From the NCBI GenBank assembly GCA_000482145.1, contig AUXH01000067.1, positions 1-47,917 on the forward strand: 47,917 nucleotides of DNA. The letters run 5' to 3'. The translations under genes were made by a program, and so were the position numbers. The notes below the pieces were generated by a model that was given only the letters and a program-made list of their open reading frames with translations, was not told the origin of the DNA and made no database searches. Of the stretch, positions 26,951 through 36,098 are shown one piece after another (position 1 is the stretch's first letter; the number at the start of each line of letters is the position of its first letter). This DNA is from Strigomonas culicis (taxonomy: Eukaryota; Euglenozoa; Kinetoplastea; Trypanosomatida; Trypanosomatidae).

Positions 26951-28243
26951 ATGAGCACTCTCCCGAGCTCCCCCCTGGCCGTGGCTCTCACGTACGTCCC
27001 GCGCGTGTCGCTTGCGCTGTGCGCGGCGGGCCCGACGATGCGGCAGCAGGGCGAGACGGAGGACGGCGAGCGCGGCCAGCGGCCCGGCGGCGACGGGCCG
27101 CTGCTCGCCGCGCTGACCGGCGTGGCGTGGACGCGGCACGACGGGGTGCCGCACCAGCACTGCTGCTGCACCGTGGACATGCGCGACACGCGCGGCCTGC
27201 GCGGCACGGTGTGGTGGCTGCAGCTGGCCCACCCGCGGGCACTGCAGCTGCAGCTCATCGGTGCGCCGGCCGCCGCCGCGGCGGTGGCGGCCTTGCTGGA
27301 CGCGCTCCTCGCGCCGCTGGGCGCGGCGGTGCAGGCGCTGGCCGTCGTGGAGGCGTGCCCGCGCGGGCGCTACCTGCGCAACGTGGCGGCCGTCGGCGGG
27401 CTCTGCCAGCTGGCGGAGCTGGATCTGCGTGACACAGCCGTGGCGGACCTGCGGCCGCTGCGGGCGTGCCGGCTGCTGCGGCGCCTGCTGCTCTCCTTCT
27501 GCGAGGGGCTGCGCGACCTGGCGGGGCTCGAGGGCCTCGACCGGCTGGCGGTGCTGCATCTCGCCGGCACGCGCGTGGAGGACCTGACCCCGCTGCGCGG
27601 CTGCGGCGGCCTGCGCGAGCTCAGCGTGTACAAGTGCGTGCGCGTGCGCAGCCTCGCCGGGGTGGAGGCGCTGAGCCTGTTGGAGGACCTGGACCTCGGC
27701 TACACGGCGGTGAGCGACCTGACGCCGCTGCGGGGCTGCCCCGGCCTGCTGCGGCTGAGCCTCTGCGAGTGCGAGGAGGTCTTCAGCCTCGAGGGTCTCG
27801 AGGGCCTGACGGCGCTGCGCGAGCTCGTCGTGGGGTGCGCGGCGGTGTGCGACGTGCGGCCGCTGGCCACGTGCCGGCAGCTGCGCGAGCTGCGGATGGA
27901 GGGCTGCCTCTGCCTCGGCAGCCTCGCCGGCATCGAGCACCTCACCGGCGTGGAGCAGCTCGCCCTCTCCGACGCGATCGTGCACGACCTGCGGGAGCTC
28001 CACGGCTGCGCGCGGCTGCGGCGGCTCGCCCTGTCGAACTGCGGCTACCTGCGCAGCCTGGAAGACCTCACCGGCGTCGCCGCGCTGGAGGAGCTGACGC
28101 TCAGCCACATGCGGCGCATCAAGCGGCTCGAGGTACTGCGGGATTGTCGGGCACTCCGCAAGGTGGAGCTGTACAACATCGATCAGTCAATGGATGTTGA
28201 GCCGCTTGCGCACGTGCCGCACTTGGAGGTCGTGCGTGTGTAG
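26951..28243 (+). CDS. Leucine-rich repeat protein
   Basis: 430 residues. After about 130 residues of Ala/Leu-rich N-terminal sequence come roughly 11-12 tandem leucine-rich repeats of about 23-24 residues (near 140 to the end). Two forms alternate: one like LRELSVYKCVRVRSLAGVEAL, with Cys/Asn at the ladder position, and one like LEDLDLGYTAVSDLTPLRGC. This is the usual form of kinetoplastid LRR proteins, which are protein-binding scaffolds of mostly unknown role. No signal peptide, membrane segment or F-box is clear. An alternative start at the in-frame ATG 27038 would remove 29 hydrophobic residues; it would apply if the AG inside codon 2 (26954-26955) is the SL site. Confidence 0.85.
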   Translation: MSTLPSSPLAVALTYVPRVSLALCAAGPTMRQQGETEDGERGQRPGGDGPLLAALTGVAWTRHDGVPHQHCCCTVDMRDTRGLRGTVWWLQLAHPRALQLQLIGAPAAAAAVAALLDALLAPLGAAVQALAVVEACPRGRYLRNVAAVGGLCQLAELDLRDTAVADLRPLRACRLLRRLLLSFCEGLRDLAGLEGLDRLAVLHLAGTRVEDLTPLRGCGGLRELSVYKCVRVRSLAGVEALSLLEDLDLGYTAVSDLTPLRGCPGLLRLSLCECEEVFSLEGLEGLTALRELVVGCAAVCDVRPLATCRQLRELRMEGCLCLGSLAGIEHLTGVEQLALSDAIVHDLRELHGCARLRRLALSNCGYLRSLEDLTGVAALEELTLSHMRRIKRLEVLRDCRALRKVELYNIDQSMDVEPLAHVPHLEVVRV

Positions 28244-28508
28244 CGTAGAACCTATGCGTATCCTCCGTGACGACGTTCTTGGATTGACGTAGAAAGATGG
28301 AGTTGTTTTCTCACTTCACTTTCCTTTTTTTTTTGACTGAAAGGAAAAGTGGAAAAAAAAAGAATGATGCAGAATCACGTTTCGCTATCTTCTGCTTTTA
28401 TTGACCCGCTTGTTAATTAACACTCTCCCTTTATGCTTCACTAGCTTTTTTTTTTGTTACATATGTTTTTTTTCGTACGTATCCTCTCAACATCTTGCAG
28501 TAGCAAAG

Positions 28509-28646
28509 ATGCAGAGTGCACTTCTCGTCATCTTTCTTGAACAAAGCACTTATAATTTGTCTTCTATACCGCGCATACTCTTTTCGTTTCTGTTTTTATT
28601 ATTATTATTCAGTTGCGTGAACCCACTCGTCGCTTCATTATCATAG
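28509..28646 (+). CDS. Candidate small ORF encoding a 45-residue hydrophobic peptide
   Basis: The ATG lies 9 nt after a pyrimidine tract ending in CTTGCAG (AG 28499-28500). The peptide has one hydrophobic segment rich in Phe and Leu near its middle. Its codons are AT-ending, unlike neighbouring genes, so it may equally be noise in a T-rich spacer. No homology is recognised. Confidence 0.18.
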   Translation: MQSALLVIFLEQSTYNLSSIPRILFSFLFLLLLFSCVNPLVASLS

Positions 28647-28828
28647 CTCCTCTATGTCTTTCTCTCCCTTTTCTTCTTTCTTTTATCTGTTGATCTGATG
28701 AAGCAGCGTATCTTTATCATAGCGTATTTTTTCCCCCCTCATTAATACTTTATTCATCATTTGCATACCACTTCTGAACTCCTTGTGTCTGTGCAAGGAT
28801 AACAGCAACAGCCAAACCAGCGATAAAC

Positions 28829-28893
28829 TCTCCCTCTTTTTTTTTAAACTCGTTCGTTCTTTTTTTTATTCATTTCGTGTCTGCTCACCGAAG
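28829..28893 (+). promoter_or_regulatory. Predicted SL trans-splice acceptor for the SMP/C2 gene
   Basis: A T/C tract is followed by CCGAAG; AG at 28892-28893 lies 4 nt before the ATG. Confidence 0.5.
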
Positions 28894-28897
28894 GGCA

Positions 28898-30772
28898 ATG
28901 GTAGACGGCTTCCTTAACTTTACTTCCATCGGCTGGCTGCTCGTGCTGACGGGCGCGTACTACGGCATCGCCCAGTACGACAAGATCCCCCCTGAAATGC
29001 GAGGCCTCGTGCAAAATGCGCTCGACCGTGTGGGCATGGAGTCGCCCGTGTACATTGTGGTGCTGCTGTGGCTGCTGCTGCGCCTCACGTGGGCCCTCGG
29101 CTGGCAGCTCCAGCTGGAGATGGTGCTGGTGTTGGGCACCTGCAACTACGTGTACCGCCAGACAGCGCGCGTGCGCAAGGATTATTATTACAAGCTGCAC
29201 CAGGAAATCGCGGGGTCCGATGACGCGACCCGTATTCTTGGGAACAACTTGCCCGATTGGGTCACGTTTCCAAGTGCCAACCGCGTGCAGTTCATCAACA
29301 CGCTGATCGAGAGCCTGTGGCCCTCCATCACCGGCGCCGCGGACACAACGATCCGCGAGATGCTGCCCCCCATACTGGAAGCTTACAAGCCCAGCAGCGT
29401 GTACGGATTCCGCATCAAGAGCATCGATCTGGGCAAGAACCCGTTCGTGGTCAACGGGGTGCAGCACCACCGGTATGGCGCGACGGAGACGCTGCTAGAC
29501 CTGAACGTGTCGTGGAGCTCCGATATGGATGTCCGCCTCGTGATCGCCGTGCCGGGGCCCGATGTGGAGGTGCGCGTGCGGGACTTCAAGATGCGCATGA
29601 CCATCCGCGTGACGCTCGGCCCCCTGATCCCGCAGTGGCCCTGCTTCGCGAACATTGTGCTCTCACTCGTCGGCCAGCCGGACATGGACTACGATATCAC
29701 GGCCGGGAAGGTGCCGCTGGACACCGTGCCTGGCCTCGGCTCCTTCCTGGAGAGCTTTATCCGGCACACGCTGGTGAGCCTCCTGGCCTACCCCAAGGGC
29801 ATCACGCTGCCCGTCGTCAAGGGATACAAGATCGACGTCGGCAAGGCGGCCGGTGCGCTGGGCACGCTGCAGGTGAGCTTCCTGCGCGTGGACCACTTCC
29901 TGCCCAGATTCAACAAGTACAAGAAGACGCCCTTCTACGTGAAGGTCGAGCTGGTCGACAGCGGCATGAAGCGCATCCGCGGCGAGTCCTACACGGGCCT
30001 CACCTCGGCCATGTCGGACGTGGTGCGATACACGCTCTACGACACGACGAGCTCGCTGCGCGTGTGGCTCTACTTCGATGTGGTCGGCACCGATGTCTGC
30101 GTCGGCCTGTGCGACGTGCCGGTCCACGCCCTCATGCACCAGGATCCGGAGGAGGAGATGCAGCTCGTCCTGTGCAAACACAGCGACCCGTCCCGCGAGC
30201 GGCGCTGCTCCGTCTTTGTCCGCGGCGCGTTCCTCCCCTTCGGGAGCCAGAGCGCGCCGCCGTGCGACGCGCCGCCGGCGACACCGCCGCCGTGCGAGCT
30301 GTCGCCGCAGTTTCTCCAGGAGGCGCAGCGCAGCGGCCCGCCGGACCCGCCGACGGCGCGCCACTGCAGCAGCACCGGCAACGCGTCGCGCGAGGGGCCG
30401 CCCGCCAACACGGGCGTGCTCTTCGTCACCGTTGTCAGCGCGGCGAACCTGCGGAACCGCGAGCTGATGGGTAAGTCGGACCCGTACGTGTTCCTGCGCG
30501 TCGGGCCGTCGACCCGCCAGTCGCGCTACGTCAAGTCGAGCCTGAACCCCACGTTCAACTTCGAGGCAGAGCTGGACGTGGAGAACATCGAGAGGGATGT
30601 GCTGCGGCTGAGCATTATCGACAAGAACGACGGCATGCGGGACAAGCTGATGGGCGAGCTGTGCATGGACATATCCACCATCCAGAGCGCCAGGAACGCG
30701 CAGATCAGCGGCGAGTTCGAACTGGCCCCCCAGGGCACGGTCACCCTGACCGCACACTTCCTGTCGCACTGA
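28898..30772 (+). CDS. Extended-synaptotagmin/tricalbin-like lipid transfer protein (SMP and C2 domains)
   Basis: 624 residues. Two hydrophobic stretches (about 8-26 and 46-80) form an N-terminal membrane hairpin of the E-Syt type. The SMP domain follows at about 112-300 (from FINTLIESLWPSI, with VLSLVGQPDMDYDI near its end), then a first C2-like domain (about 320-430), a Pro/Ser-rich linker and a typical C2 domain (about 505-615). That last C2 has the GKSDPYV and IIDKNDGMRD loops, so calcium-binding Asp residues are retained there. Proteins of this type tether ER to plasma membrane and move glycerolipids, including diacylglycerol, between them. The start is the first ATG after the acceptor. 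Confidence 0.88.
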   Translation: MVDGFLNFTSIGWLLVLTGAYYGIAQYDKIPPEMRGLVQNALDRVGMESPVYIVVLLWLLLRLTWALGWQLQLEMVLVLGTCNYVYRQTARVRKDYYYKLHQEIAGSDDATRILGNNLPDWVTFPSANRVQFINTLIESLWPSITGAADTTIREMLPPILEAYKPSSVYGFRIKSIDLGKNPFVVNGVQHHRYGATETLLDLNVSWSSDMDVRLVIAVPGPDVEVRVRDFKMRMTIRVTLGPLIPQWPCFANIVLSLVGQPDMDYDITAGKVPLDTVPGLGSFLESFIRHTLVSLLAYPKGITLPVVKGYKIDVGKAAGALGTLQVSFLRVDHFLPRFNKYKKTPFYVKVELVDSGMKRIRGESYTGLTSAMSDVVRYTLYDTTSSLRVWLYFDVVGTDVCVGLCDVPVHALMHQDPEEEMQLVLCKHSDPSRERRCSVFVRGAFLPFGSQSAPPCDAPPATPPPCELSPQFLQEAQRSGPPDPPTARHCSSTGNASREGPPANTGVLFVTVVSAANLRNRELMGKSDPYVFLRVGPSTRQSRYVKSSLNPTFNFEAELDVENIERDVLRLSIIDKNDGMRDKLMGELCMDISTIQSARNAQISGEFELAPQGTVTLTAHFLSH

Positions 30773-31534
30773 GCGGCGCCAAGCAACTTAGATGGCGGTG
30801 ATGACTATTACAATAGCAAGTACACTAAAAAGTGCTTATTACCGCTCCCATAAGCACTACAAAAAGCACTAACGTATCCGGAAAAAAATGAAAAAAACTC
30901 GTTTTATTAGTTTTTTCTTTTGCACTTGTTTCTTTTTGGTTATTCCCCTTTTGTTAGTGCTTTTTTTTTTTTGCATTTCGTGTTCCCCCGTGTTATTATA
31001 TGTCTACATATATACGTTTTTCTTATTCAATCGTGCATCTTTTGTGTGTTGTTATCTTCACTTTTCGCTTCGGCTTTTCACATTGCAGGTGCAATATGTT
31101 TCCAGTTCTTCCCCTGAAGCGGTGCTTACTCTGAACGAGGAGTCGAGCGGTAAGGACAATTATCAGTGATAGATACATAATGTAAGGAGGGGAAACCGTT
31201 ACATGTTTTGTCTTTGTGGCTACATTCTCAATACGTTTATGTATTAATCGTGTCTTTTTTTTTTGGTTTCTTCACGTTTCTCAATGATCACGTATGATGT
31301 ACTGACATCTCTTTTCCTTTCACTGTGATGTCCCACATTTCAATCTTTGTTGGTCTGTTCTCCCCTTTTCCTCTTTCTTCTTATAAAAGCCCATCTACAT
31401 TTCTTTTTTCTTATCCCCTCCCCTCTCCATCCACAGGAGCCTGTGCCACCTTCGCTGCACCGCCGCTCTGTTGCTCTGTGTAACTGGCACTCTCACGCGA
31501 TTAGACCCTCCTTGACACTCTAGACGGACGCACG
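30773..31534. other. Intergenic spacer, SMP/C2 gene to L7-like gene
   Basis: Contains a 3' stem-loop, T-rich tracts and a more GC-balanced 100-nt stretch just before the next ATG. An acceptor-like TTGCAG at about 31084-31089 precedes only a 12-codon ORF. No gene is seen. Confidence 0.55.
30831..30858 (+). other. Perfect 9-bp stem-loop in the SMP/C2 gene 3' UTR
   Basis: AGTGCTTAT (30831-30839) pairs with ATAAGCACT (30850-30858) around a 10-nt loop. A third AGCACT copy follows at 30865-30870. It starts 58 nt after the stop codon. Confidence 0.65.
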
Positions 31535-32395
31535 ATGGGCAAGAACCCACCCAAGTGGCTCCCCGGGGAGCGGGTGAAGGAGACGATCCTGCTACAGCGC
31601 AAGTCCGTGGAGCAGATGAAGGTGGACCGCCTCATGCGGAAAGACAAGCTGCACGAGCAGCGGCAGAAGCGCAAGGCGAAGCTGGACGCGAAGCGCAAGA
31701 AGAAGATGTCCACGAAGAAGTTCATCACCGCGCAGACGCTGCTGAAGCACGCGGAGCGCAAGATCCACCAGGGGCGGCGGTTCCAGAAGATCGGCGAGCG
31801 CGCAGACGGCCGCCGGCTGGAAGCCGACCCCGAGACGCTCAGGGCGTCGCTGAAGGATAGCAAGGTGGTACTGATTGTGCGTGCGAAGGGAAAGCAGATC
31901 CCGCCCGAGGTGGCCGCCGCCTTCAAGGCGCTCGGACTCAGCAAGATCTACTCCGCGCGGCTGCTCTGCCTGACGACCCGCACGGACAAGCTCGTGAAGC
32001 AGCTGACGCCCTTCTCCATCGTGGGCCACCCCGACAAGGCGCAGCTGGAGGCGCTGCTGCGCACGCGCGGCGCGCTGTACAACGAGGCGGACCACACGCG
32101 CCGCGTCATCAGCGGGAACTTGATTCTAGAACAGACGTTGGGCGACTTCAATGTGCTGTGCATTGAAGATCTGGTCGAGGTGATCCACACGCGGGGCGAG
32201 GGCGTGGAGGAGGTGCTGCGCCACGTGGCGCCCTTCGATTTCCACCCGCCGCGGCAGCTCTTCTTCGAGCGCCACCGCTCCGCCCACCAGAAGATGGAGC
32301 AGGTCAACGAGGAGTCCTTCACGGCGTACCTGGCGCAGCAGCTGAAGCAGACCGCGAAGCGCGCGCGCCGCGAGGAGAAGAAGACGACGGCGTAA
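31535..32395 (+). CDS. Ribosomal protein L7-like (uL30 family), probable ribosome biogenesis factor RLP7
   Basis: 286 residues. A long basic N-terminal helix (about 1-85) precedes the uL30-type domain: KVVLIVRAKGKQIPPEVAAAF (about 108), LGLSKIYSARL, LVKQLTPFSIVGHPD, an LLRTRGALYNE segment, the LEQTLGDFNVLCIEDLVEVIHT segment, and a C-terminal Lys/Arg-rich tail. The layout matches both ribosomal L7 and the nucleolar paralogue RLP7/RPL7L1. Key segments are more diverged than expected for the ribosomal protein (for example, KRGYGK is replaced by RTRGALYNE), so I prefer the biogenesis factor, which acts in 27S pre-rRNA processing in yeast. The choice could change with an alignment. Confidence 0.8.
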   Translation: MGKNPPKWLPGERVKETILLQRKSVEQMKVDRLMRKDKLHEQRQKRKAKLDAKRKKKMSTKKFITAQTLLKHAERKIHQGRRFQKIGERADGRRLEADPETLRASLKDSKVVLIVRAKGKQIPPEVAAAFKALGLSKIYSARLLCLTTRTDKLVKQLTPFSIVGHPDKAQLEALLRTRGALYNEADHTRRVISGNLILEQTLGDFNVLCIEDLVEVIHTRGEGVEEVLRHVAPFDFHPPRQLFFERHRSAHQKMEQVNEESFTAYLAQQLKQTAKRARREEKKTTA

Positions 32396-33000
32396 CGCTG
32401 TTGTATGAACACCAGAATTCGTGTTCTTTTTTTTTTCTTTCCTTTTTTTTTGTTCTCTTTCTCTTGTTTTCTTCTTGTAGTTAGAACTCTCACTACCAGT
32501 AACTAAACTAATAATCGTATAAGTCGACATAATCTCAGTTTTCCATAAGCATCAATACTTTGTCCACCTTGTTAGTAGCCCTTGTTTAGTCCATGACGAA
32601 AACGGACAGTACCACTATGGAGAGTGCAATGACGATTAGTAACTAGTGTCACGCGGACCCTTGCAAATGGATACATCCTCCTCTTGTTTTCTCCTCATCC
32701 TCTTCTTTTTTTTATTTGTTATAATTATTGTAATGATCAGCTTTACCCGTTTACTAAGTATTTTTTATTATTATTTGTTTGTCCTACCTCTTTTTTTTTT
32801 TGGCCTGCAAAACCAAAAAGAATCTTTTTTTTTTAAAAGAGTATCGTATATAGAGACAGAAAAGGAGAAGTATTCAAATAAGTTTAATCACTAAGTAAAA
32901 AGCAAATCGTGTCTCTCGAGACATTGCAGGATAAACGTGAGTGAAGTAATCAACTGTTATCACCCCACCTGTTGCGCACCCGAACCTCTCCTACGGCGCG
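32396..33000. other. Intergenic spacer, L7-like gene to RRM gene
   Basis: T-rich and AT-rich. An acceptor-like ATTGCAG at about 32923-32929 lies about 70 nt before the next ATG. No gene is seen. Confidence 0.6.
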
Positions 33001-34068
33001 ATGACGACCAACCCTAACCAGACCCGCTTCGGCTGCTACATAGGCAACATTGACCGCTCGGTGACGCTAGACATGCTGAAGCAGCTCTTCTGCCAGTGCG
33101 GCACCATCATCGACTGCTCCCTGAACGGCCGGGAGGAGGACCCCTACCGCTACGGGTTCATCGACTTCGGCTCCGTCGACGACCGCGCGCGTGCGATGAA
33201 GTACAACGGCTTTTCCATCGCGGGCCGCAAGCTGAAGGTGGGCGTTAGCAGGGGCAACGTGAACAAGCCGGAGGGCTTCGCGAACGGCAACAACCCCAGT
33301 GAGGCCACGATGGACGGCGGCCGCCGCCACCGCGATGAGAACCGCCAGGCGAGCGGGGCGGACGGCGAGCACCACGACCGGAACAGTACGAACAACAACA
33401 ATCCGGTGAACAACACCGCCGCAATGCCGCCACACGCAAATGCGAACAACAACGCGGGTATGCTCAACAACAACAACACGAATACCATGAACAGTAATGC
33501 GAATGCCAGCGGCGCCAATAACATGATGATGAACGGCGGTCAGAGCCAGGCGCAGATGCTGCTGCAGCTGATCCAGCAGGGCGCCATCGACGTCAACGCC
33601 CTCAACCAGCAACAGCAGCTGATGATCATGAACCTGCTGAACCCGGCCGCGGCCGCCGCGATGCCGCCGCCGCCACCGCCGCAGATGATGCCGCAGCTCT
33701 ACCCCACGCCGATGATGGCGCCACCGACGTGGAGCCCGCCGCCGATGGGCCGCGGTGGGTACATGCCGCCGGGCCGCGGCGGCGTGATGCGCGGCCCGGC
33801 GAACCCGCCGCCGTCGGAGGAGACCATGAAGCTGCGCGAGAAGCAGCGCAAGCAGTACCTCGACGTCGTCCGCCGCGACGCGGAGCGCTACGAGCAGAAG
33901 CGGAAGGGGAAGAGCGCGAAGGAAGGCCAACGGGAGGACTCGTCGAGCGCCAGCTCCGCCGGATCCGACGAGGACCGGGAGGAGCCGCATGCGAAGAAGG
34001 CGAAGGTGGACGCGAGCGCCGCTGACGGGCAGAAGGAGGGAGAGGTGGCTCCCACCCCTGAGAGCTGA
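33001..34068 (+). CDS. RNA-binding protein: one RRM plus Asn-rich and Pro/Met-rich low-complexity regions
   Basis: 355 residues. A single RRM at about 10-86 has RNP2 CYIGNI and RNP1 YRYGFIDF. A charged stretch comes next, then an Asn-rich region (about 125-185, with several runs of 3-4 Asn), a helical Gln-rich segment (QMLLQLIQQGAIDVNALNQ, about 185-212), and a Pro/Met-rich region. The C-terminus is charged and has a KKAK nuclear-signal-like patch near the end. The layout recalls mRNA 3'-processing and splicing proteins, but no orthologue is recognised. Prion-like Asn/Gln and Pro/Met content suggests RNP-granule behaviour (inference). The Asn runs use mixed AAC/AAT codons, so they are not a simple recent triplet expansion. 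Confidence 0.8.
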   Translation: MTTNPNQTRFGCYIGNIDRSVTLDMLKQLFCQCGTIIDCSLNGREEDPYRYGFIDFGSVDDRARAMKYNGFSIAGRKLKVGVSRGNVNKPEGFANGNNPSEATMDGGRRHRDENRQASGADGEHHDRNSTNNNNPVNNTAAMPPHANANNNAGMLNNNNTNTMNSNANASGANNMMMNGGQSQAQMLLQLIQQGAIDVNALNQQQQLMIMNLLNPAAAAAMPPPPPPQMMPQLYPTPMMAPPTWSPPPMGRGGYMPPGRGGVMRGPANPPPSEETMKLREKQRKQYLDVVRRDAERYEQKRKGKSAKEGQREDSSSASSAGSDEDREEPHAKKAKVDASAADGQKEGEVAPTPES

Positions 34069-35081
34069 ACGGCACGCCGCCTTCTCTTTGCCGGGCTCGC
34101 ACTGGCACCTTGTAAAGAATATTGAAAAAAGAATAAGGAATATTTCCTTCATGCCATGGCTCGTTTGGTACGCGTGCATGGATGTGCAAACACAGTGGGC
34201 TGTCTGCGTGGATGTGTCTCTTTTGCCTTTCTTGTCGTTTTTTTTATGTATGAGTTCCTTTTTTTTTCTCTTTCCTTTTCCGTTGTTTACGAATCTGTAT
34301 TACTCAATTTATTTTCGGACATGCGATGTCTTGTTAAAAATTAAACCAAATGAATATATAATTAAACTAAAAAGAAGAATAATTAATACTATAATACCGA
34401 ACTTCAATTATTAAGTACATATGAAAAGAGCTGTGAAGAATGTATAACCTCAACAAATAGAATTATTACACCTTAATAATATAGAGAGGAATGAAGGAGT
34501 ACTTTAACAGAAGCATAAAAGTATGAAAGCAACAAAAACAAATAAAAAAACGAAAAAAAAACAAAAGATCAGGATCAACAGAGAAAACACCAAAACATAT
34601 ATGTGGGAGTGAGGGAAGTGAATAAAACTCGTTTTCACATAATCCGCCAAAAAAAAAATGTTGATCTCTCTATAACAGAAAAAAACAAAAAAACTTTTGC
34701 CTGTGTCTTGTATTGTTGTTGTTGTTGTTGTCAATTTTGATATGAAAAAAAAGACGGTTCAGCGAAAAGAACCCATTCACATATGCCGACAGCTGTTTTT
34801 ATTTTTAGATATGCATGTTCGCTTACTTGTAATGTGCAAACCCTTGTGGTGCGTCGCTGTGTTTTGAATACAAGTGAAGGGAATCGCTGTAGTGCTGTTC
34901 TTTTGTGCATCGCTTGCCCTTATTTTTGATTGCTCTCTCTCTCTCTCTCCCTACCTCTCCCTCTTCTCGCTTTGTGTGTATTCCTGTAGATACCAGATAG
35001 AAATCCTGGAAGGCTCGCTTTCTCACACCCTTACTTCTTTTCTCTCTCTTCCCTCGCACCCACCCCCCTCGTTCCACTGCC
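34069..35081. other. Long AT-rich intergenic spacer
   Basis: About 1 kb, including a TTG-triplet repeat at about 34710-34732 and a (TC)n tract at about 34933-34950. Acceptor candidates before AHA1 are at 34989-35012. No gene is seen. Confidence 0.6.
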
Positions 35082-36098
35082 ATGGCTGCTGTTGGTGAAG
35101 GCGACCCGCGGTGGATTGTGTCGGAGCGCAAGGACGGCGCCAACGTGAACTCGTGGCACTGGGAGGAGCGCGACCTCTCCAAGCACACGCACGCGGAGCT
35201 GAAGAAGCTCTTCGCGGACCTGCCCATCGTGGCCGCGTCGGAGGCCGGCCTGTCCTCCCTCGTGATCGAGGAGCTCAGCGAGGTAAAGGGCGACGTCACT
35301 GTGGCGCAGCGCAAGGGGAAGATGATGTGCTACTTCGAGCTGCACCTGACGCTCAAGTGGAAGGGCGCGGTGGCGGGGTCGGACGAGGAGGTGTCCGGCA
35401 AGCTGGAGGTGCCGGAGGTCGACCACGACGAGTTCCGCAACAAGTACAACATCACCGTCACGTGCAAGGAAAACAGTGCTGCCGCGCAGAAGGTGGAGGC
35501 GGTCGTGCGGGAGAGGGGCCGCGAGGCGGTGCGCGCGACGATAGTCAAGTTCTTCGAGAAGATCTTCCAAGAGTACCACATCGGCGAGACGCTCAAGAGC
35601 GGCACCGCGATGCCGCCGCCGCCGATCGAGAACACGGTGGCCGCGCCATCGAGCGCGGCCGCGAAGAAGGACGCGGCGGCTGACCGCGTGGACGTCACAT
35701 CGGTGCAGTGGCGCATGCGCTGGGGCGCGCCCATCGAGGCGCTGTTCGAGGCGCTTGTGTCGCAGCAGAAGGCGTGCATGTACACGCGCGCCCCGGCGAA
35801 GATCGACGCGAAGGTCGGCGGGCAGTTCGAGTTCCTAGGCGGCGTCATCAGCGGCTACTACGTGGACTTCCAAGCACCGACGCTCCTGAAGCAGCAGTGG
35901 CGCCTTAAGAGCTGGCCGGTGGGCGTCCATAGCACCGTCACCCTGGAGCTAGTGAAGGAGGAGCCCTCCGTCACGACGCTGAAGTTCTCGCAGGTCGGCA
36001 TCCCGGCGGGCGAGCTGCAGAGCGTGAAGGAGGGCTGGAAGGCGAACTTCTTCGACGCGATCAAGATGATCTTTCAGTGCTCGATGGAATACCTGTAA
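35082..36098 (+). CDS. AHA1: Activator of Hsp90 ATPase (AHA1)
   Basis: 338 residues. AHA1 binds Hsp90 and speeds its ATPase cycle in the cytosol. The N-terminal domain (about 8-165) shows the family signature NVNSWHWEERDLS (normally N-x-N-N-W-H-W), the basic RKGK at about 84-87, and the FELHLTLKWKG strand. A Pro/Ala-rich linker leads to the C-terminal AHSA1 domain (about 205-338), with FEALVSQQKACMYTR, VGGQFEFLGGVISGYY, WRLKSWPVGVHSTVTLEL and the final helix GWKANFFDAIKMIF. Both domains are complete and length matches human AHA1 (338). In the same unit, PP5 is another Hsp90 co-chaperone. No AG lies in the 69 nt before the ATG. Confidence 0.96.
   Translation: MAAVGEGDPRWIVSERKDGANVNSWHWEERDLSKHTHAELKKLFADLPIVAASEAGLSSLVIEELSEVKGDVTVAQRKGKMMCYFELHLTLKWKGAVAGSDEEVSGKLEVPEVDHDEFRNKYNITVTCKENSAAAQKVEAVVRERGREAVRATIVKFFEKIFQEYHIGETLKSGTAMPPPPIENTVAAPSSAAAKKDAAADRVDVTSVQWRMRWGAPIEALFEALVSQQKACMYTRAPAKIDAKVGGQFEFLGGVISGYYVDFQAPTLLKQQWRLKSWPVGVHSTVTLELVKEEPSVTTLKFSQVGIPAGELQSVKEGWKANFFDAIKMIFQCSMEYL

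Larger units (their letters stand above)
28244..28897. other. Intergenic spacer with an internal SL-like acceptor
   Basis: T-rich spacer with two acceptor-like regions. One at 28444-28500 precedes a 45-codon ORF at 28509, and one at 28829-28893 serves the SMP/C2 gene. Confidence 0.5.

Noticed and set aside
28695..28777. Possible C/D-box snoRNA (CTGATGA and a CTGA about 75 nt later)
   Set aside because: The C box has the wrong first base, and no terminal stem pairs the flanks; T-rich sequence makes chance matches likely.
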